A stretch of DNA of 64,000 nt from Aphelocoma coerulescens (GCF_041296385.1 NC_091015.1:91744004-91808003), one strand, 5' to 3'; positions 37,369-50,915 are shown, counted from the first letter of the stretch. Notes: a model not told the origin generated them from the letters alone. Program-made: numbers and translations.

Positions 37369-40089
37369 TTTGCATAGCTCAGCCTCAGCCTATCTTCTAA
37401 AATCTCGCTCCATCAAACTTCATTGTTAAATATTACCTTTAAATTTTCTGAGTTCAAGGCATTGTGATGCCTGTTCTTGTGTTAGGCTTACATCATTTGC
37501 CTGAAGTAATTGCCTTAGGTACTAATTATATTCCTAAATACTTAGAGAGTATTTAATATATATTTGCCCCTTGCAAGTACGAGTGCTTCAGATGAAATAC
37601 AGATTATAAACATTGAAGTCAACTTTTGACCTATGAACAACAATGGGAATCATAAATAGGGACATTGTGAGAAGTTACCAAAGCCTTTTATGTATGAAAA
37701 TTACTGGAAAAACCTGACATAGTAGCAGGGTGAGAAATAGGGTGTGTTGATTTTAATAAAGATACAAGGAACATGTGTCATCGAAGAATGTTAACACATT
37801 CAGGAGAGAGCTGAATACAATTGAAAATGATAAAGGAGACTGATAGAACAAGGTAATAAAAAGGCTTCACAATAGAGAAAATCATACCTTTTCAGATCAT
37901 CTCTAAGCAAAATGTCAAATCAAAGTGGGAGGCAAAATATCTCAGAACCACAGATTCATTAAAATCTACTTATATTATGCAATCTTGAAAATCTTAATTC
38001 TCTAAATATGCAAATAAAAAGATTTGGTGGATGACTTTATAGATGGCTTAAATTTCAGTTTTAGAAGAGAAGGGCTTGATAAAATGTCTTAAAAAAAAAG
38101 GAAACCTGGATTTAAGCCTCATATGTGTAATCGTAAAGTAGCTTGAACATGGTAAAAATTATTAAACCTTTCAGCAATTCTGCATTAAAATAACTAATTT
38201 TTTGGTGTCATCTTAGCAGGTCTTTGAGAAACTGCTACTATTTTAGTCCCATAGTTAAGAAAAGAGTTACCATAAGCCAGGAGTAGCTGGTTTGTATTTT
38301 CACTCTGCCAAATTAAAAGCAAAATATGTCAGGTTGCATCCTGGACATTGTTGAGTGGTAAATCCTGTTGGAGAGTCTTTTTCTTTAAAAAAAACCCAAA
38401 GTTTTTAAAACTTTGCAAAATTGATGGCAAGCTTCTTTTCCTTTCATAACTCAATCCATTAATAAGTCAGTAGGGATAGGAATGATATTTTAATTCTTCA
38501 TTTCATAATGACAAGAAGCAGTAAATTCAAGAGCCTGTATCTCTCATTCTGTGGACAAATTGCATTAGAAAATTTCTTTATTTCTATAGTGATGCAAAGT
38601 TCTTTTAGTTTAATTTTTGATTTGATTTTAAATCTCAAGCAATGTGGCTCAATGCCAATTTTAAAAGTGCCATTTAAAAAGTATGAAGATTGGAACTGAT
38701 GGGTAAGCTAACCTCAAGTATGCTTCAGCTGCTCATGCTGCCCAATTTACTGTTGTGTGCCTTCAAGTGCCTGATCTGCACTTTACCTAAGTATGACTGG
38801 AGGGAACGTATGTGCTGCAAAAGCTTGAAACAGAGAAGGTACTATTTTGTCATCTAATTCTGTGGCAGTTTCCAAGAGAGGCAGGGAGGGTCAGTCCCGC
38901 TACTGAGAGCTGCATCACACAAGAAGGAAATCTGGCCTTGGTGGAATAGCCAGGTGAGTGCTGCTTCAGGGAGATTCACTTTTTTCACTTTCTCATGGGC
39001 CTGAGCCCTGTCTCTAGGAGTTACTGTCACTCTTGTCCTTCTGTTGAGCTGCTCTGCAGAAGGATATTGCACACAGTGCCTGAGTGGAAAAGCTGCTGGA
39101 GCTAAAAGTGAATCTGAAGAGCTTTTGTCTTCCATTGTCTTCCACCAGCTGAGGACTGGTTTGAATCTGGGCAGCTGCTGAACACACTTTTTACTCTTGG
39201 AAGCTTCAGTGTCTCAGTAAGTGTTTAGTGTGGCCTCTGCAAGAAGATTTGAAGCCATGTTATTTCCTGGTATCACATGGACTTCACCAGAGCTTGGTGT
39301 CCTTTTGGTTACTGCTTCTGTTTCAAGAGTTTCTCTGCAGTGTTATTACCCTATGCAGCCTTCCTCTCCCTTTTGATCATTTGCTGTTACCTGTTATCGC
39401 CTCTGATTATTACAAAAAGCTGATATTTACTGGAGGAGAAGGCACTAACTCTCTATTGCCTTCTCCATGCATGTTCCCTGGGACTTTACACTTTGCTTCT
39501 GTTCCCTAGCCGGTGAATCCTGGAAAGTTTTAGGTTACTTGTTCAAGGTTTCCAATGAATGTTAGGAGGCCTTTTGTTCTTGGAAGTGAAGAAAAACAGC
39601 TGAAGCAGACAAAAGTACTTTCTCCTGCTGATCCCTACAGCATATGAAACAGAATAGGAAGCACAAGAGATACATGGAATAAAAGACTGGAGTTTTCAGG
39701 GTAATTCACAGCATCCGGAGGTTTTTTTGGATCTGCTAAATCACGCAGGAATTTTGACCATGGGAAGGGCCAGAATGATAAAGCAGAAGTTGAGGAAAAA
39801 GGAGGTGTGTGCCCTGTGTGAATACAAAGGTACTTCCCTGAGTTTGGCAAGGTAGAATAGGATACACATTGAATATTTTCAGCCTCTAGCAAAATAGTCT
39901 TTTCTCTTACTCTCTTCCCAGGTTATATTCCACAGATATTGCTTCTCCAAAGTACTGTGGGTCCATTGGACTTGGTATAACAATATGTATTATCATTAGG
40001 GGAAAAGGATTTATGCTCTTATTATTCTTCAGCTTTAAATGTAGTATTGTTGAAAAAGAAGAACAGCCGACCTCTCCAAGTAACCTAAA

Positions 40090-40200
40090 GCAAAAAAACA
40101 GAACAAAACAAACAAAAAACCCCTAACAAAACACAACACCCCCCCCCCCCAAAAAAAAACCCCCAAGCCAACAAACAAACACCACCACCAAAAAAAACCC
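40090..40200. repeat. A/C-rich low-complexity tract with C12 run
   Basis: About 110 bases are almost only A and C on the plus strand. They include twelve consecutive C (40139-40150), then nine A and five C, and later CAAA and ACC units. The opposite strand is the G/T-rich pattern of the window. Confidence 0.85.
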
Positions 40201-40361
40201 ATTGTCAAAACAGGTTTCAGATATGCATATGTGTGAAAGCTTGTCTTTGTAGATTTAAAATAGGGAGGAAATGAAATATTCCAGCCTTAGCCTTATTAGT
40301 CTCTTGTTGCCAGACTTGACTGAGGTTAAAGTTTGGGTTTTTTTCTCAGCATTTGCTGAGG

Positions 40362-40394
40362 AATATATACATATATATGTGTATATATATGTAT
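40362..40394. repeat. interrupted (AT)n microsatellite
   Basis: TA/AT dinucleotides broken by single C or G bases, followed by a G/T tract at about 40395-40425. Confidence 0.85.
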
Positions 40395-43234
40395 TTGAGG
40401 TTTTGTTTGGTTTTTGGTTTTTTTAAACTGGAGAGGTTCTGATCTGTTGCTTTTTCATAGTTAATTTTTATTGTATGAATAGCAACTATTGGCAGTTCCC
40501 TCAACTTAAACAATACTCTGAAGGAAAGAAATGCCTGAAAGGAAAGAACAGAGGACAAGATTACCATTTTACACAAATGCATACTGTGACAGGGAGGGTA
40601 GCTGAATTGGGTGAAAAATATGGTTATAAAATTTGAATGAAATAAGAATACAAATCAAAGTCTCAAGCAGAATTTGAAAATGAGCTGTAGGCCTGAAAAA
40701 TTCAGCTTTTAGTAGTACATTTACATTTTCTTAAGAATGTTATCAAGATTTGAAAAAAGACACATAAAAATCTTGTTTCTAATGGCTTACGTTGGTGAAA
40801 GCAACTTTTGGATTCTCTGTTTTATTTGTTGTTGTGGGGCCTTTTTTCCCCTCTGTTTTCCTTTCACATTTTGCCCCAGAGATGGTTCCTAGGGAAATAG
40901 TACACTGTTCCAGTGCTTTTAACTGCATGGTCTAAGATTGGCATCTGATACAGGGGCAAGGGCTGCTTTGAGAACTTATCTAGCTGTCTGTTTGCTGTTT
41001 TATATCTCCCTTGCAAGGACATCTCTGAAATTCTTCGTGATGTAGGGGAAGTGCAACATCATCTCATTGCCATCAGTTTTATTAATAGCAAGTTGTACAT
41101 ATGGCTATGCAGAAGCATTCTCTGGTGAACCGTACTTCTGCTAAATGGATTTGCTTAGATTATTGTATAAATCCTCCTTTAGGAGCCTAAGGAGCAGCTA
41201 CTCACATACATACCCAGCCAGCTTTCTTAAATATTTTGCTTATAATGTTTGCGTCATGTCTACTAAGTAGTATGAAGATAATTCAAACAACGTATTAAGA
41301 TGCAAGATGATTCACCAGCAGTGAGCTACAGATGGCCTATTATTGAATTACTAAGTAACAGTGGGAAGGCTGGGAGAATAATTATGGCATTTACCTGCAC
41401 AGGGGCCAGCAAGCTGTTCAGACCTAGTTGTCTGAGAGGCAGCCTTGCTGTTTTGCACACTAAGCTTTTTCTTTTTATTCCCCACTTACTCACTATCAGA
41501 AGGCAACTGACAAAAAGAAGCCGTTTTCACACTGGGTTAGAATAGATAAAGAGTCTGTTAAGGGCATTCTCCAAATTTCTACTTTCATATCAAGGGTTCC
41601 AGACAGTATATAAATAGTTACAGTCAAAGTTAACATTATGCACAAGAGATCATAGCCATGGTATGTAGCATCTCACCAAAAGGATGTGAGCAGTTTCTTG
41701 CAGGAAAAAAAAATTGAAAAAAAAATGCTTTTCTAGAATTTAGCTCAAGTGTCTGACAGACTGAATTAATTTTTTTCCTTTTTATCATCTTTGATGTATT
41801 CTCACGTATTGTGCTTTTCTATTTATGATCTAAGTGCCATATAGATAAGCACTTCACATATAAATTCATCAGAAGGATCAAATGAGTATGTAGCAATCTA
41901 TAGTTACTATAGCAGAGAGTATAATTATCCGTACCCAATCTATAATTGAGAAAGAAAATAATGGATTTTTTAAATAAAAAATAACACCTAGGCAATTATC
42001 TGGGAAGATTACATTGTTTAAAATGTGTTTTGATTACTGTGTCTTATAATTTTAATTCTTTTTATCTCAAAATTTAGGTAGAAATGAATTGCACAAACTC
42101 ATTTTCTTTTTAACAGTTTGACTACCTGTTTGTAAAATGTCTGTGGGAGAACGAACTCCCCAAGGTGCATTTCAGGATGTTTTCTATGTTAGAAAACAGC
42201 AGAAACCCTGATCACTCAGTAGTTTTTATTGACTGTGCACTTCTGTCTCTCTTGGTGAATGACTTTTGTCTCAGATTCCCTCGAGTTCATTCAAGTAGCA
42301 GAATTACACAGTCCTGTTCAATGTCAACAGGTGCACCCAAATTTTATCTCTTTAAATAATTCATTGTTGTTTGAAACTCTTTTTGTAAACAACATCTGAC
42401 AGTAGAAGACTGCTCATTTTCTTTTTATTCTTTGCTCAGAAATGTCACTCAATCACACATTTGATTACATAGTTTGAAGTATGAATTTATTATTAAGCAC
42501 ATGTCGCAAATTCCTCATTCTGCATGATATATTGAGCCAAACAGATGCATATAGTGTGTGTTTATGCGTTTTATTTTATTGGAATAAGAAACTAATGTTT
42601 GACTGTAGATGAAAGCCTTTTCTTTTACTTTATTGTCTCAAAAATCACAATTTAAGGCATAAAGACTAGGAGAGGACGATCAAATGGATGGCTTGTTAGC
42701 TGTGGCTAATGACTTTTAATGGAAGAAGCTTTTTTAAATGGTGGAAAATGATTGATTTAAAATAAAGCCTATTCTTCTCACTTTTTTTCCTCATAGTTGA
42801 AATGCTTCCCCCAAGCTGCTGCAGATGGTCACGCTCTTTTTTCAAACTTTTTTTGTCTTGCATTTCCACAGCATTAGGCTTGATTATTTCTGTTGAATTG
42901 CGTTAGGGAACCCAACATCAACGCTCATTCGCAATATCCGAGTAAGATGATGCAGTATGATAGCTTGCTCTCAAAAGAAGGTCATTATTTCTCCTGTAAC
43001 CCTTTGTACAGATATGCTATAGCTAGACATTTTAGCAGAAATTCCAACAGCTCCTTTTAGTAAGGGAGGCTGCTGTTGGCAAAGGTTTAATATTATAAGC
43101 TTTCACAGTGTATTTAGTTTTTATGTCTTTTTCTGCATTAACATAATTCCGTATAGTATTGGATAGAGTTTATATTGTTCATTTAAAGATTAGTATAATC
43201 TGTTATTTCACATTGTTTCATTTTGTTTGTTTCA

Positions 43235-43330
43235 TGGAATCATTAAAAAATTAAGCTAGAGCAGACCTATGAGGTCATCTCATTCATCCATAGAGTCCAA
43301 AGGTGGAAGTAACTCTACAACTAAATTATT
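43235..43330 (-). mobile_element. possible CR1 3'-end relic
   Basis: The plus strand reads as a reverse-oriented CR1 tail: CATGGAATCATTA, then a GACCTATGAGGTCATCT segment and a nearby 'catccatagagtccaa'. This follows the order AGAATCAT..GACCT..ATCATCTAGTCCAA of CR1 ends, with several substitutions. The upstream limit is uncertain. Confidence 0.45.
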
Positions 43331-43947
43331 ATTGCCATTAAGTAAAACACCATTTTTCAGTTCTAACTTTCCCTGTTTCAAATGTTTGATTAACTTAATC
43401 ATAAGCAATTTGCATGTTCTTTCTCATACGTAAAAGTATTAGCAGTACTGCAGTTTTAGATTATTCTGCCTGAACTGTATTTTCATCTAGTACACTGAGT
43501 GATATACTGATCTCACTTTCTATCTTCCCCTAAATTATTAGGAGGATACAGAATTCATGTGAGCATTCATATTTTTAATGCTTGGCCAAACCTAAGCTCT
43601 TTAGTTCTGCTTTTTTAATAAAAATTATACTAATGCTAATGCTAATACCAATACTACTGAAAACATAATAATTAAGTAGTCAGGGCTTTTTATAATAACC
43701 ATTGTTTCAGTGGCACTCTGTTCCCAACCCTTCATAAAATACTAAGAAAACCCCATACCTTGATGTCTCCCCAGATGTTGCAAATTTAGTCAAGGCAAAC
43801 AAAACAATTCTGAATTTAGCAACTGAAGAAAGAGAAAAAAAGAAGGTGTTGTTGCCAAGGAGAAAAAGGTAGTATTTTTAGCATAAGTATTTTTTAAAAA
43901 AACAGTACTTTCAGAATGAGAGATTGAGAGGCATGATGATATGTACA

Positions 43948-44012
43948 AGAAAAACCCAAAACAAAACAAAAACCCCCAAACTTCCCAAAACCCAATTAAA
44001 ACCCCCAAAAAT
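43948..44012. repeat. A/C-rich low-complexity tract
   Basis: Units such as AAAACCC and AAACAAAA on the plus strand, the complement of the G/T tracts elsewhere. Confidence 0.8.
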
Positions 44013-47000
44013 TCAAGAGGGAAAATATGTTTGTTATACATGGAAAAATATATGACGTGAGAATGTCAAATGAGAAAAGAAATGTAGAAGCAAACTTATT
44101 TTGACCTGTTGAAGTTTTTATATTTTCACGAGTTGTTAGTATAAGAAGCTCTTGAGTGGGGCTGGTAAATGAAGCATATGTGCTACTGAAGCAGAGAGTT
44201 TTATGTGTTAATTCAAGGAGGAATCTCCCTGAAGAGCAGAACAGTTTTTGTCTTGTCTTAGGTCATGGTATCACTGGGAATCTAAAAGATGAAGTAGCAC
44301 TGTTGGTGAAAGGATGAGGAAGAAGCTGCAAATGTAACTTTCAGTTTTATCTTCATGTAATCCCACTCCAAGTGTTGTGTGGAAGTGGTAATGGGAAACC
44401 TACTAACATGCAGGATGTTATTGTCTTGGGTATTGTAAAAAAGGGGTTTGACATGTACCGGATTTCTCTCCCCTTCCCATTTCTCCTTCTTTTTTTTTTT
44501 TTTCCACATTTTGTTTCAGACATCCAGGGTCAATGGTGCAAGGTATGGTTCTAGACACTGCTGTCACTGTACTCCAGCTGCCTGTACACACATTAGGAGT
44601 GGCATTCTGTCATAGCACAGTCTCCAGGAGCCTTAAGGCATCTTCATAGTAGCTTTATACAAGTGCTTAGTGTTCCTTTGCTACTGTCATCTGGTCTCAC
44701 TTATTCTATTAATGAAAACTTCAACTCAGAAAGGTTTATTTATGCTTATGAGGAACAATATCTGATACTTACAAGATAATAAAAAGCTATAACTCTTGGG
44801 GGTCTTTTTTAATTTTAAGCTTCTGCATTACTTGGCAGTACATACATATTACCTGCCAACATTATACATGTGGATGCAGATTCGGTGTATGCACATTGCC
44901 TGTAAGAGTGCAGGAAATGAGCTTATTATACCTGGCTTTTTTTTTTTTTTTTTAACAATTGTAGTCATTGGTGCACTCCATATGTCTTGTGTATTTAGAT
45001 CTTTCTGTAATGTTAGGTCATGCTTCCATTCTCTGGATACTTGCTTCAGTGCCTTTTTATTTTCCTATACAGGAAACTGTCAGTGGCATAAATCTCTGTA
45101 AATTTTCCAGGTGATATTCAGGCTGAAGGGCACCTCAACAGGAATTTTTCCAGCCTCCTACTGAAATAGACCTTTGTCCTTCACGTCCCAGAAACTTGCT
45201 CCAAGAGAAGTTGGTTTTCCCTTGAGCTGACGTGGGGCTGACTGGCTTTGTTATGACTTCACTCAGCTCTTTAGCAGCCTTGGATGATGTGTGGTGCAAG
45301 AGATCCTACAGACTTGATGAGTTCTCACAAGTAATCCCTTACCTGATAGCATTTCCTCCCCTCCTTGAACCCTGCCTCTTAGTGTAGAGGTCCTGAAGCC
45401 TCAGCAGTATCCACTGGCACAGTCCCACGGTTTTTGTGTCTAAACTTTCAGTGTAGCACTAGAAGATCTAGGTAGCTGCTTGCTAGCTCAGACCTCTGCA
45501 AGTCACTGCCCAAGGAAAGGAGGTGGGAGTGCAAAGTGAACTAAAGAACTGCGTGAGTCCCTTTTCAGGAGCAAGGGGGAAAGGCTTTGCTTGTCAGCAG
45601 AGGTGCTGCAAGTAGGCACTACAAGACAGAATGGAAAGGGGACTTGAAAAAGGTGTGAATGTAGTGTCCATGGCTTGGGAGAGAGGGCAACTTCTTGGTG
45701 AGAGTTAAACCAAGGACAGAACTAGTTAATTATGCCCATGGAAGAGAACCCCCTCCACATGGAAGTCTTCTTGTCTGTCTCTGCCGAGTGAGAGAAGAGC
45801 TTCCATCTTATTTTCCACACTGTATCCAACTCTCAAGAGGTGTCACCTCCCTCTCCTATGAGTGGCTGTGGGTCTTCTGTGTTAGGATGGATAATCACAC
45901 TGCGAAAGGTCATAATCTGAGGAGTCTGAGGAGTCCTCACACAGAAATGTTTTCTATTCTGCAAAGTGTTTCTGCACTGTACAGAGCAGTTACGGCCAAG
46001 TGCCCTGGTGCACCTACCATTAGGCTAAAGGGATTCCTTGTATGGCCATGCACTTCCCAGCTCATGATGATCCATTGACATATCTGGGTCTATGCTTCCT
46101 GTGTCACCTGCACTGTCCCCACACCCCCAAGGATAAATATGTAAGGAGTGCATGTAGGAGTAAAACTTCAGTGATGGATGGTGTTGTCTTTTCAGGTTCT
46201 CCCTCATGGCAAGCCTGGAAGTTTGGGTTCAAACAACCTGCAGAGCTCAGCTCATCCCTTATAAGCTGGAGGGTTCAGTGACGTGCTCCTGTCTGAATTA
46301 AAGTCATACCTAAAATGTTTTTACTTGTTGGATGATGATTATTATTCCTTGTTTTCAAGAAACTTGGCATCACCTTTCTTGGTTTAATGAAACATTCCTC
46401 TCACACTAGACTGCAGTCATAAGTTACAAACCTGCTGCTGCTGTCATCAGGCTGAACCACTTCCCAAGACACTTTCAGTCCTCTTTTACAGGTTAAGATA
46501 CATAAATATGATCATATTGTTGGGGCATGAAGTCACTTCTCTTTTTCCAAGAGTGAGAAGAGGTAGCCATTGACTGATAGAACAGAAGTTAGTTAAATGT
46601 AGAAAATTATAAGAGATAATAGTAGCAAAAATTAGTTTAACCAAAGGTGATTGCAGTAGAAGAAAGTGCAAGTAAAGAAAAGAAAGGCTTTCAGAGCAGA
46701 AAATGCATGTGACTGAAGAAGGAACAGCAGAGCTGAAAAAAAAGTTGAGGATTTTCAGTCATTGGCAGACACTTGGTGTAGTGGAGAAGCCTCCTCATGT
46801 TTGCTGTGCTTTACAAACTTTTAGTGGTGCTGAAGTTGCATGTGGCAGTTTCAGCTCTGTAGGAGTTTGGACCTAATTATCCCCACCAAAGTTGTAGAGC
46901 ACTTTGGTGCAGTACTTCTAGTCGATTTTTCTAAAATCTAATTTGTTCTCAAAACTGCTCTGAGAACTGAGCAAGCACATAGGAAACACAGTGAAGTGAA

Positions 47001-47164
47001 CCAGAAAATTTGGTTTGAGATTGCACTGTTTGTCCAAATGGGATTGCTAATGTACTCACAGCCTCTCTCAAAAACGGGTAAAAAACTGGCAAAAAAGCAT
47101 ATTTTGTTTGTATGCTTCTATTCTACCAAAAGAATGGAGAAATTACCTTTTCCTGTAGATTTTA

Positions 47165-47228
47165 AAAAACAACAACAACCAAAAAAAACCCAACAACAAC
47201 AAAAAAAAAAACCAAACACCCAACAAGC
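47165..47228. repeat. (CAA)n and A/C-rich tract
   Basis: Two blocks of three or more CAA/ACA units are separated by AAAACCC runs. Confidence 0.85.
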
Positions 47229-47799
47229 ACAAAACATATCTGTTTAATTAAGTTTTCCAGGTATCATTCTTCTTAAGTACGTGTTCAAGCATTGGACTTC
47301 CAACACCCTTGCTTTTACTTCCTTTACACTTGCATTCACTGTATTGTTTCCAGCAATCTAAGTTGTTTAATGGATTTACACAGCTTCAAATTGCATTTGA
47401 ATCATAGGCTCAGATCATATGCTTGACTAAAAATCTACATTTACATAAACTTGTCTTTCTCAACAGTTTACTGTACAAACATGAGTATTTCTTTGCAAGC
47501 TTAAAAGGTTACTTCATTTATATCTGACACTTGAATTTCTCCATTTGTTTAATAAAACAGTGTCAGCTGTGTATAAGCTAGTAATCAAGAGACAAAAAGA
47601 GTATTTTAAAATGAGATAGTAGTTCAAACCTGTTGAGCCATAGTCAATTCTCCTTGTCTTCTTAACTTCCTATTCTAAGGTAACTTGTTTTGTAATACAA
47701 TAGAATGAATGCTGCTCAAAACAAAGGCAAAGAAAAGATGGAATTAAATCAACTTTCTGGCCTTCTTAACCTTGCTCTCCCCCAGTCAATGTAATTTGT

Positions 47800-47880
47800 T
47801 CTTTGTATAGACTAATTAATTGTTTGCAAAGCACTTCTCTGATAAGTGTTAAATAAATGCTTAATATTAATATTACAAGT
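47800..47880 (+). mobile_element. possible ancient SINE or L2-type 3' tail
   Basis: The wording GTTTGCAAAGCACTTCTCTG, then AAGTGTTAAATAAATGC and an AATATTAATATTA end, resembles the conserved 3' tail shared by several ancient amniote SINE/LINE families (AAAGCGCTTTG...TATATAAATGC...ATTATT). The match is short and imperfect. Confidence 0.4.
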
Positions 47881-48442
47881 ATATTTCTTTGCAATTCACT
47901 CATTTAATTGACCTCTATTTTACTACAGTTTATAATGACAATCAATTAAATCCTTTTTCAGCCTTCACTGATCTTCTTTCATCCCACACTGTGTTTTCTA
48001 ACTGTTTTTCATCTCAAATCCCTTTAGAAGATAGGAATAAATGTAAAATTGCTCAAAGTTATTTCAGCTTCCCCCTCCTTTTCTCAAGCTCTCCACAGAT
48101 TTGGAAGATTTTTACAGTATTCCAGTTACAGAAATTCAAAATAAGCACACTTATTAAGCCATATAGCTTAAATGATGATGATCAACTGAAGTGAAATGCA
48201 ACAATTTCAATAGTTTATCAGTATATTTGAGAGGAGTGCAAAAAACCCCTCAGGTATTTTGTTCTTTTCAGTGGTAAAAGGGAAGTGAAACAGTCCTAAT
48301 CCTTTTCTATTCGTCACATGTAGAATAACTGGTCAGTTCTATATTTTGGATGCAACATTCTACAGCAGAAATAAATTTCTAAGAAATATTTTCGTCTCTT
48401 CTTGTCATCATTTATTTTTTATTTTTCTTATTGCAGTACTCC

Positions 48443-49015
48443 TTAAAATATTGGTTTCATAATATCCATCATGGTAGCCTTAGAAAGACTCTTAGCTTGT
48501 TTATGACTTTTTTTTTTTAAACAAAATTTTAACTCCATTTCATGGGGTCCTTTTTCATAGAGTTGTAAAAGTGATTTGCCATGGACTGTGACACTTATTA
48601 AAATCTCTTCTCTGTGATATTTTATTTGATGCTTTAGACAACTCGTTGTCCAAGATGTTTTCTGCATTTGGTATTTCTAATTCTGCATGTTCCTTGTCAA
48701 AGTTATTAACTAGGAGCTGGGTTTGTTTTACTTTTAATGGCATAGGGAGGTGTTTTGTATCAACTATGTGTACTAGAATGGAAATTCCCAATTATGCCAT
48801 TCTTTTTCTGATTCTTATTCTTGTGAATAATTCGTAACAGTGAAAACCTGCTTGTCCATGGGATGGGATACATCAGAATTCCATTGAACAAAATAAGAGC
48901 AGCAATTTGTGAAACTGGCTAAGAGCAAAAATGAGAAAGGCCTATCAAGATGAATGAAGAACACAGAAGAAATGAAAATATCAGTAAGTGTGACAGGTTT
49001 TAAGGTTTCTTTCAT
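48443..49015 (-). other. candidate broken coding sequence, three minus-strand frames
   Basis: Three minus-strand frames follow one another: 49015-48815, then 48791-48555 in another frame, then 48667-48443 back in the first frame. The translations look protein-like rather than low-complexity (for example NNFDKEHAELEIPNAENILD and GPHEMELKFCLKKK). An AATAAA lies downstream on the minus strand near 48410. This would fit a frameshifted retropseudogene or degraded LINE ORF. I recognise no family, and three short frames in a row also arise by chance. Confidence 0.2.
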
Positions 49016-50226
49016 CTGTGGTCATATGCCAGAATTACAAGTAGCTCAGAAAATCACAACTAAAAAAACCCATCCTGCCACAGCAAATTGTGACCAGAAA
49101 GAGAGAGTATTCTTACAGTTCTCAGATCATAAGTGTGGAGAGGTGACTTTTTAAGCTTAAGTTAATAATTGAAAGATCCTTTTTGCATCTGACCTGTTAA
49201 ATAAAGGTTAATGAAATGATCTCTATAAAATATCAGATTATTATTTATTGCATTGAAATGGATTAAAATATAAGTTAATAGGAATTATATAGGTGCTGTT
49301 TCTAAGTAGCTGATTTCATAACAGTGAAAACCATTATAAGGCATATTATCTGGAAGAAATTACTTAAGAAAGAAAAATAAATAATAATTGGGAAGCAATT
49401 AATTTTCCAGACAGCTAGAACATAATGCCAGTTAGAAATAAACTGGGATAGAAAAGAGCAGCATCGAGAAAAATGCAGTCTGAAGGCAGTTTCCAAGTAT
49501 ATAAATATGTGTATGTGTACACACCCAAATAGATTAAAAATTCAAGCTATTGGATGTAAATACAATCTAATGGAATCTGAAACATTTAGAAAATAGCTGG
49601 TGAGAACTGTAAACAGAAGTGTAATAAGGAAAGTTAAGGCAACAAAAGAGTGGGTTTTGAAGTATAACAGGAGTTGATATTGCACAGCATATTAACAGTC
49701 AAAAAGTTACTTCAGTTAATGGGGGGCTTATTGTTATTAGTATTACTACTACAGTGTTCAAAGAGGAAACAGAATCATTGCTGTTTAATTAAGAACTGAA
49801 GAAACAAGATGATTATCCATTTTTTAAAAAATTTCAAATTGCATTAATAAAGATGACAGAAATAGTAGAATAGGCTTTCCTAATATACTTGATTTAATAT
49901 TATCTCTATGCTAAGATATAAAAATAGTGTGCATTAAATGATTTGAAAAACATGCTTTTGATGAATTTCAGATGTATCAGGGAAAAGCCTTCAAATGCCT
50001 CTAGGTATAGTGGACAGCAAAAAAGCTTTCTCTTTTTTCTGTAAGTTTTTTTGGTAGTGTCCCAGATGACAAAACAAACTTGTTGCTTTAGATGTTTGCA
50101 GATACCTTAAGGATGGATACTAGTGTTGGAAAAGGCTTATTATTGGGGAAGGAGCAGTCATGGCTAGTGAATTTACGGACAGGTTAATCAGTGTTATCTC
50201 TGAAGGGACAAAGAAGAAGTTATGCA

Positions 50227-50270
50227 TGATAGATGGATGGATAGATAGATATGGATATATAGATATATCT
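50227..50270. repeat. (GATA)/(GGAT)n microsatellite
   Basis: Interrupted units GATAGATGGATGGATAGATA run into ATATAGATATAT. Confidence 0.9.
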
Positions 50271-50439
50271 TTGTATCTTGTATACACAAAGATTTCAGAC
50301 CATACTTAAAAGTAGTCAGCTTTTTTGGGGAAATGATTGGAAGTCAGGATGGGACAGTTCCAAGTGTGACTTTAAAGCCAAGCGTGTTACTTAGTTGGAG
50401 TGGAGTGATTATTTTAAGAGTGTCTTTAATTCGAGTCCT

Positions 50440-50800
50440 ACAGGAGTTTACTACCTAGTTCCTGTGTGTCAACAGTTCAAGAAAGATGCTGATAAACTTG
50501 GAAGTATTTACAAAATGAGAATGGCCAAAGATCAAGAAAATTTCCTCTGTGGTGAAAGATTCATGGAACTTGATCTGATTAGTTTATCAAGGGGATGATA
50601 AAAGGTATCTGCCTGGAAAAAAGATACCTGATAACAGGGTTAATCTGTAGTCCACCAGAAGTAAATCATCCAAACTCTGGAAATTGAAGCTATGAAAATT
50701 CAGACTCAGGTAAAAAATTGTTAATAATAAAAGTATGAACTATTAAAAGAATTTGATAAACTGTTACAAGAATTATCACATATCAAGATTATTCTACTGC
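50440..50800 (+). mobile_element. relic of an older L3-like CR1 LINE
   Basis: The plus strand follows the C-terminal ORF2 and 3' part of the older amniote CR1 (L3-like) group. In order there are the CAGTTCAAGAAAGATG segment, a GGTGAAAGATTCATGGAACTTGAT segment (agreeing with a CR1 LSYEERLRELGL-type block), TTTAGTTTATCAA-like text, GATACCTGATAACAGGG, and GGAAATTGAAGC followed by AAATTCAGACTCAGG. It is riddled with stops. It ends about 120 bp before the solo LTR at 50922. The 5' limit is approximate. Confidence 0.65.
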
Positions 50801-50915
50801 GTGTACTGTGTTTTAAAATGAATGCCTAGTTCAGAGAAACCTTGTAAGTTCTTATGTTTTGGAAGCCAAAGGGGATATAGTTACTTACTACAAAATATTT
50901 TCACCAGCCCTTGAT

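Larger units (their letters stand above)
33121..43230. other. AT-rich gene-free DNA
   Basis: About 10 kb without a recognised gene. It contains several low-complexity tracts (listed), a 17-base A run (37072-37088), a less AT-rich segment at 34660-34870 and another at 38860-39520. The 127-codon frame at 35692-36075 begins with a non-ATG codon and is unassigned. The minus-strand frame at 37063-37368 is described separately. Confidence 0.5.
43331..47799. other. gene-free DNA with a GC-richer part at 45.1-46.3 kb
   Basis: No gene is recognised. Homopolymer T runs occur at 44490-44503 and 44937-44953. The segment about 45120-46280 is richer in G+C and carries the 127-codon plus frame 45695-46078 (residues include VKPRTELVNYAHGREPPPHG), which I do not recognise. 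It has no visible LTR ends or CR1 motifs. Confidence 0.45.
47881..50439. other. AT-rich gene-free DNA, possibly containing an older LINE body
   Basis: No certain gene. Parts of 49400-50440 could be the diverged upstream portion of the L3-like CR1 that is recognisable from 50440, but I cannot align it by eye. A GATA-type simple repeat at 50227-50270 lies here. The minus-strand frames at 48443-49015 are described separately. Confidence 0.4.

Noticed and set aside
38869..38953. Possible 85-bp exon between a pyrimidine-AG and CAG|GTGAGTG
   Set aside because: The splice-like motifs are good, but the frame has a stop near its end, no partner exon is visible, and such motifs are common by chance.
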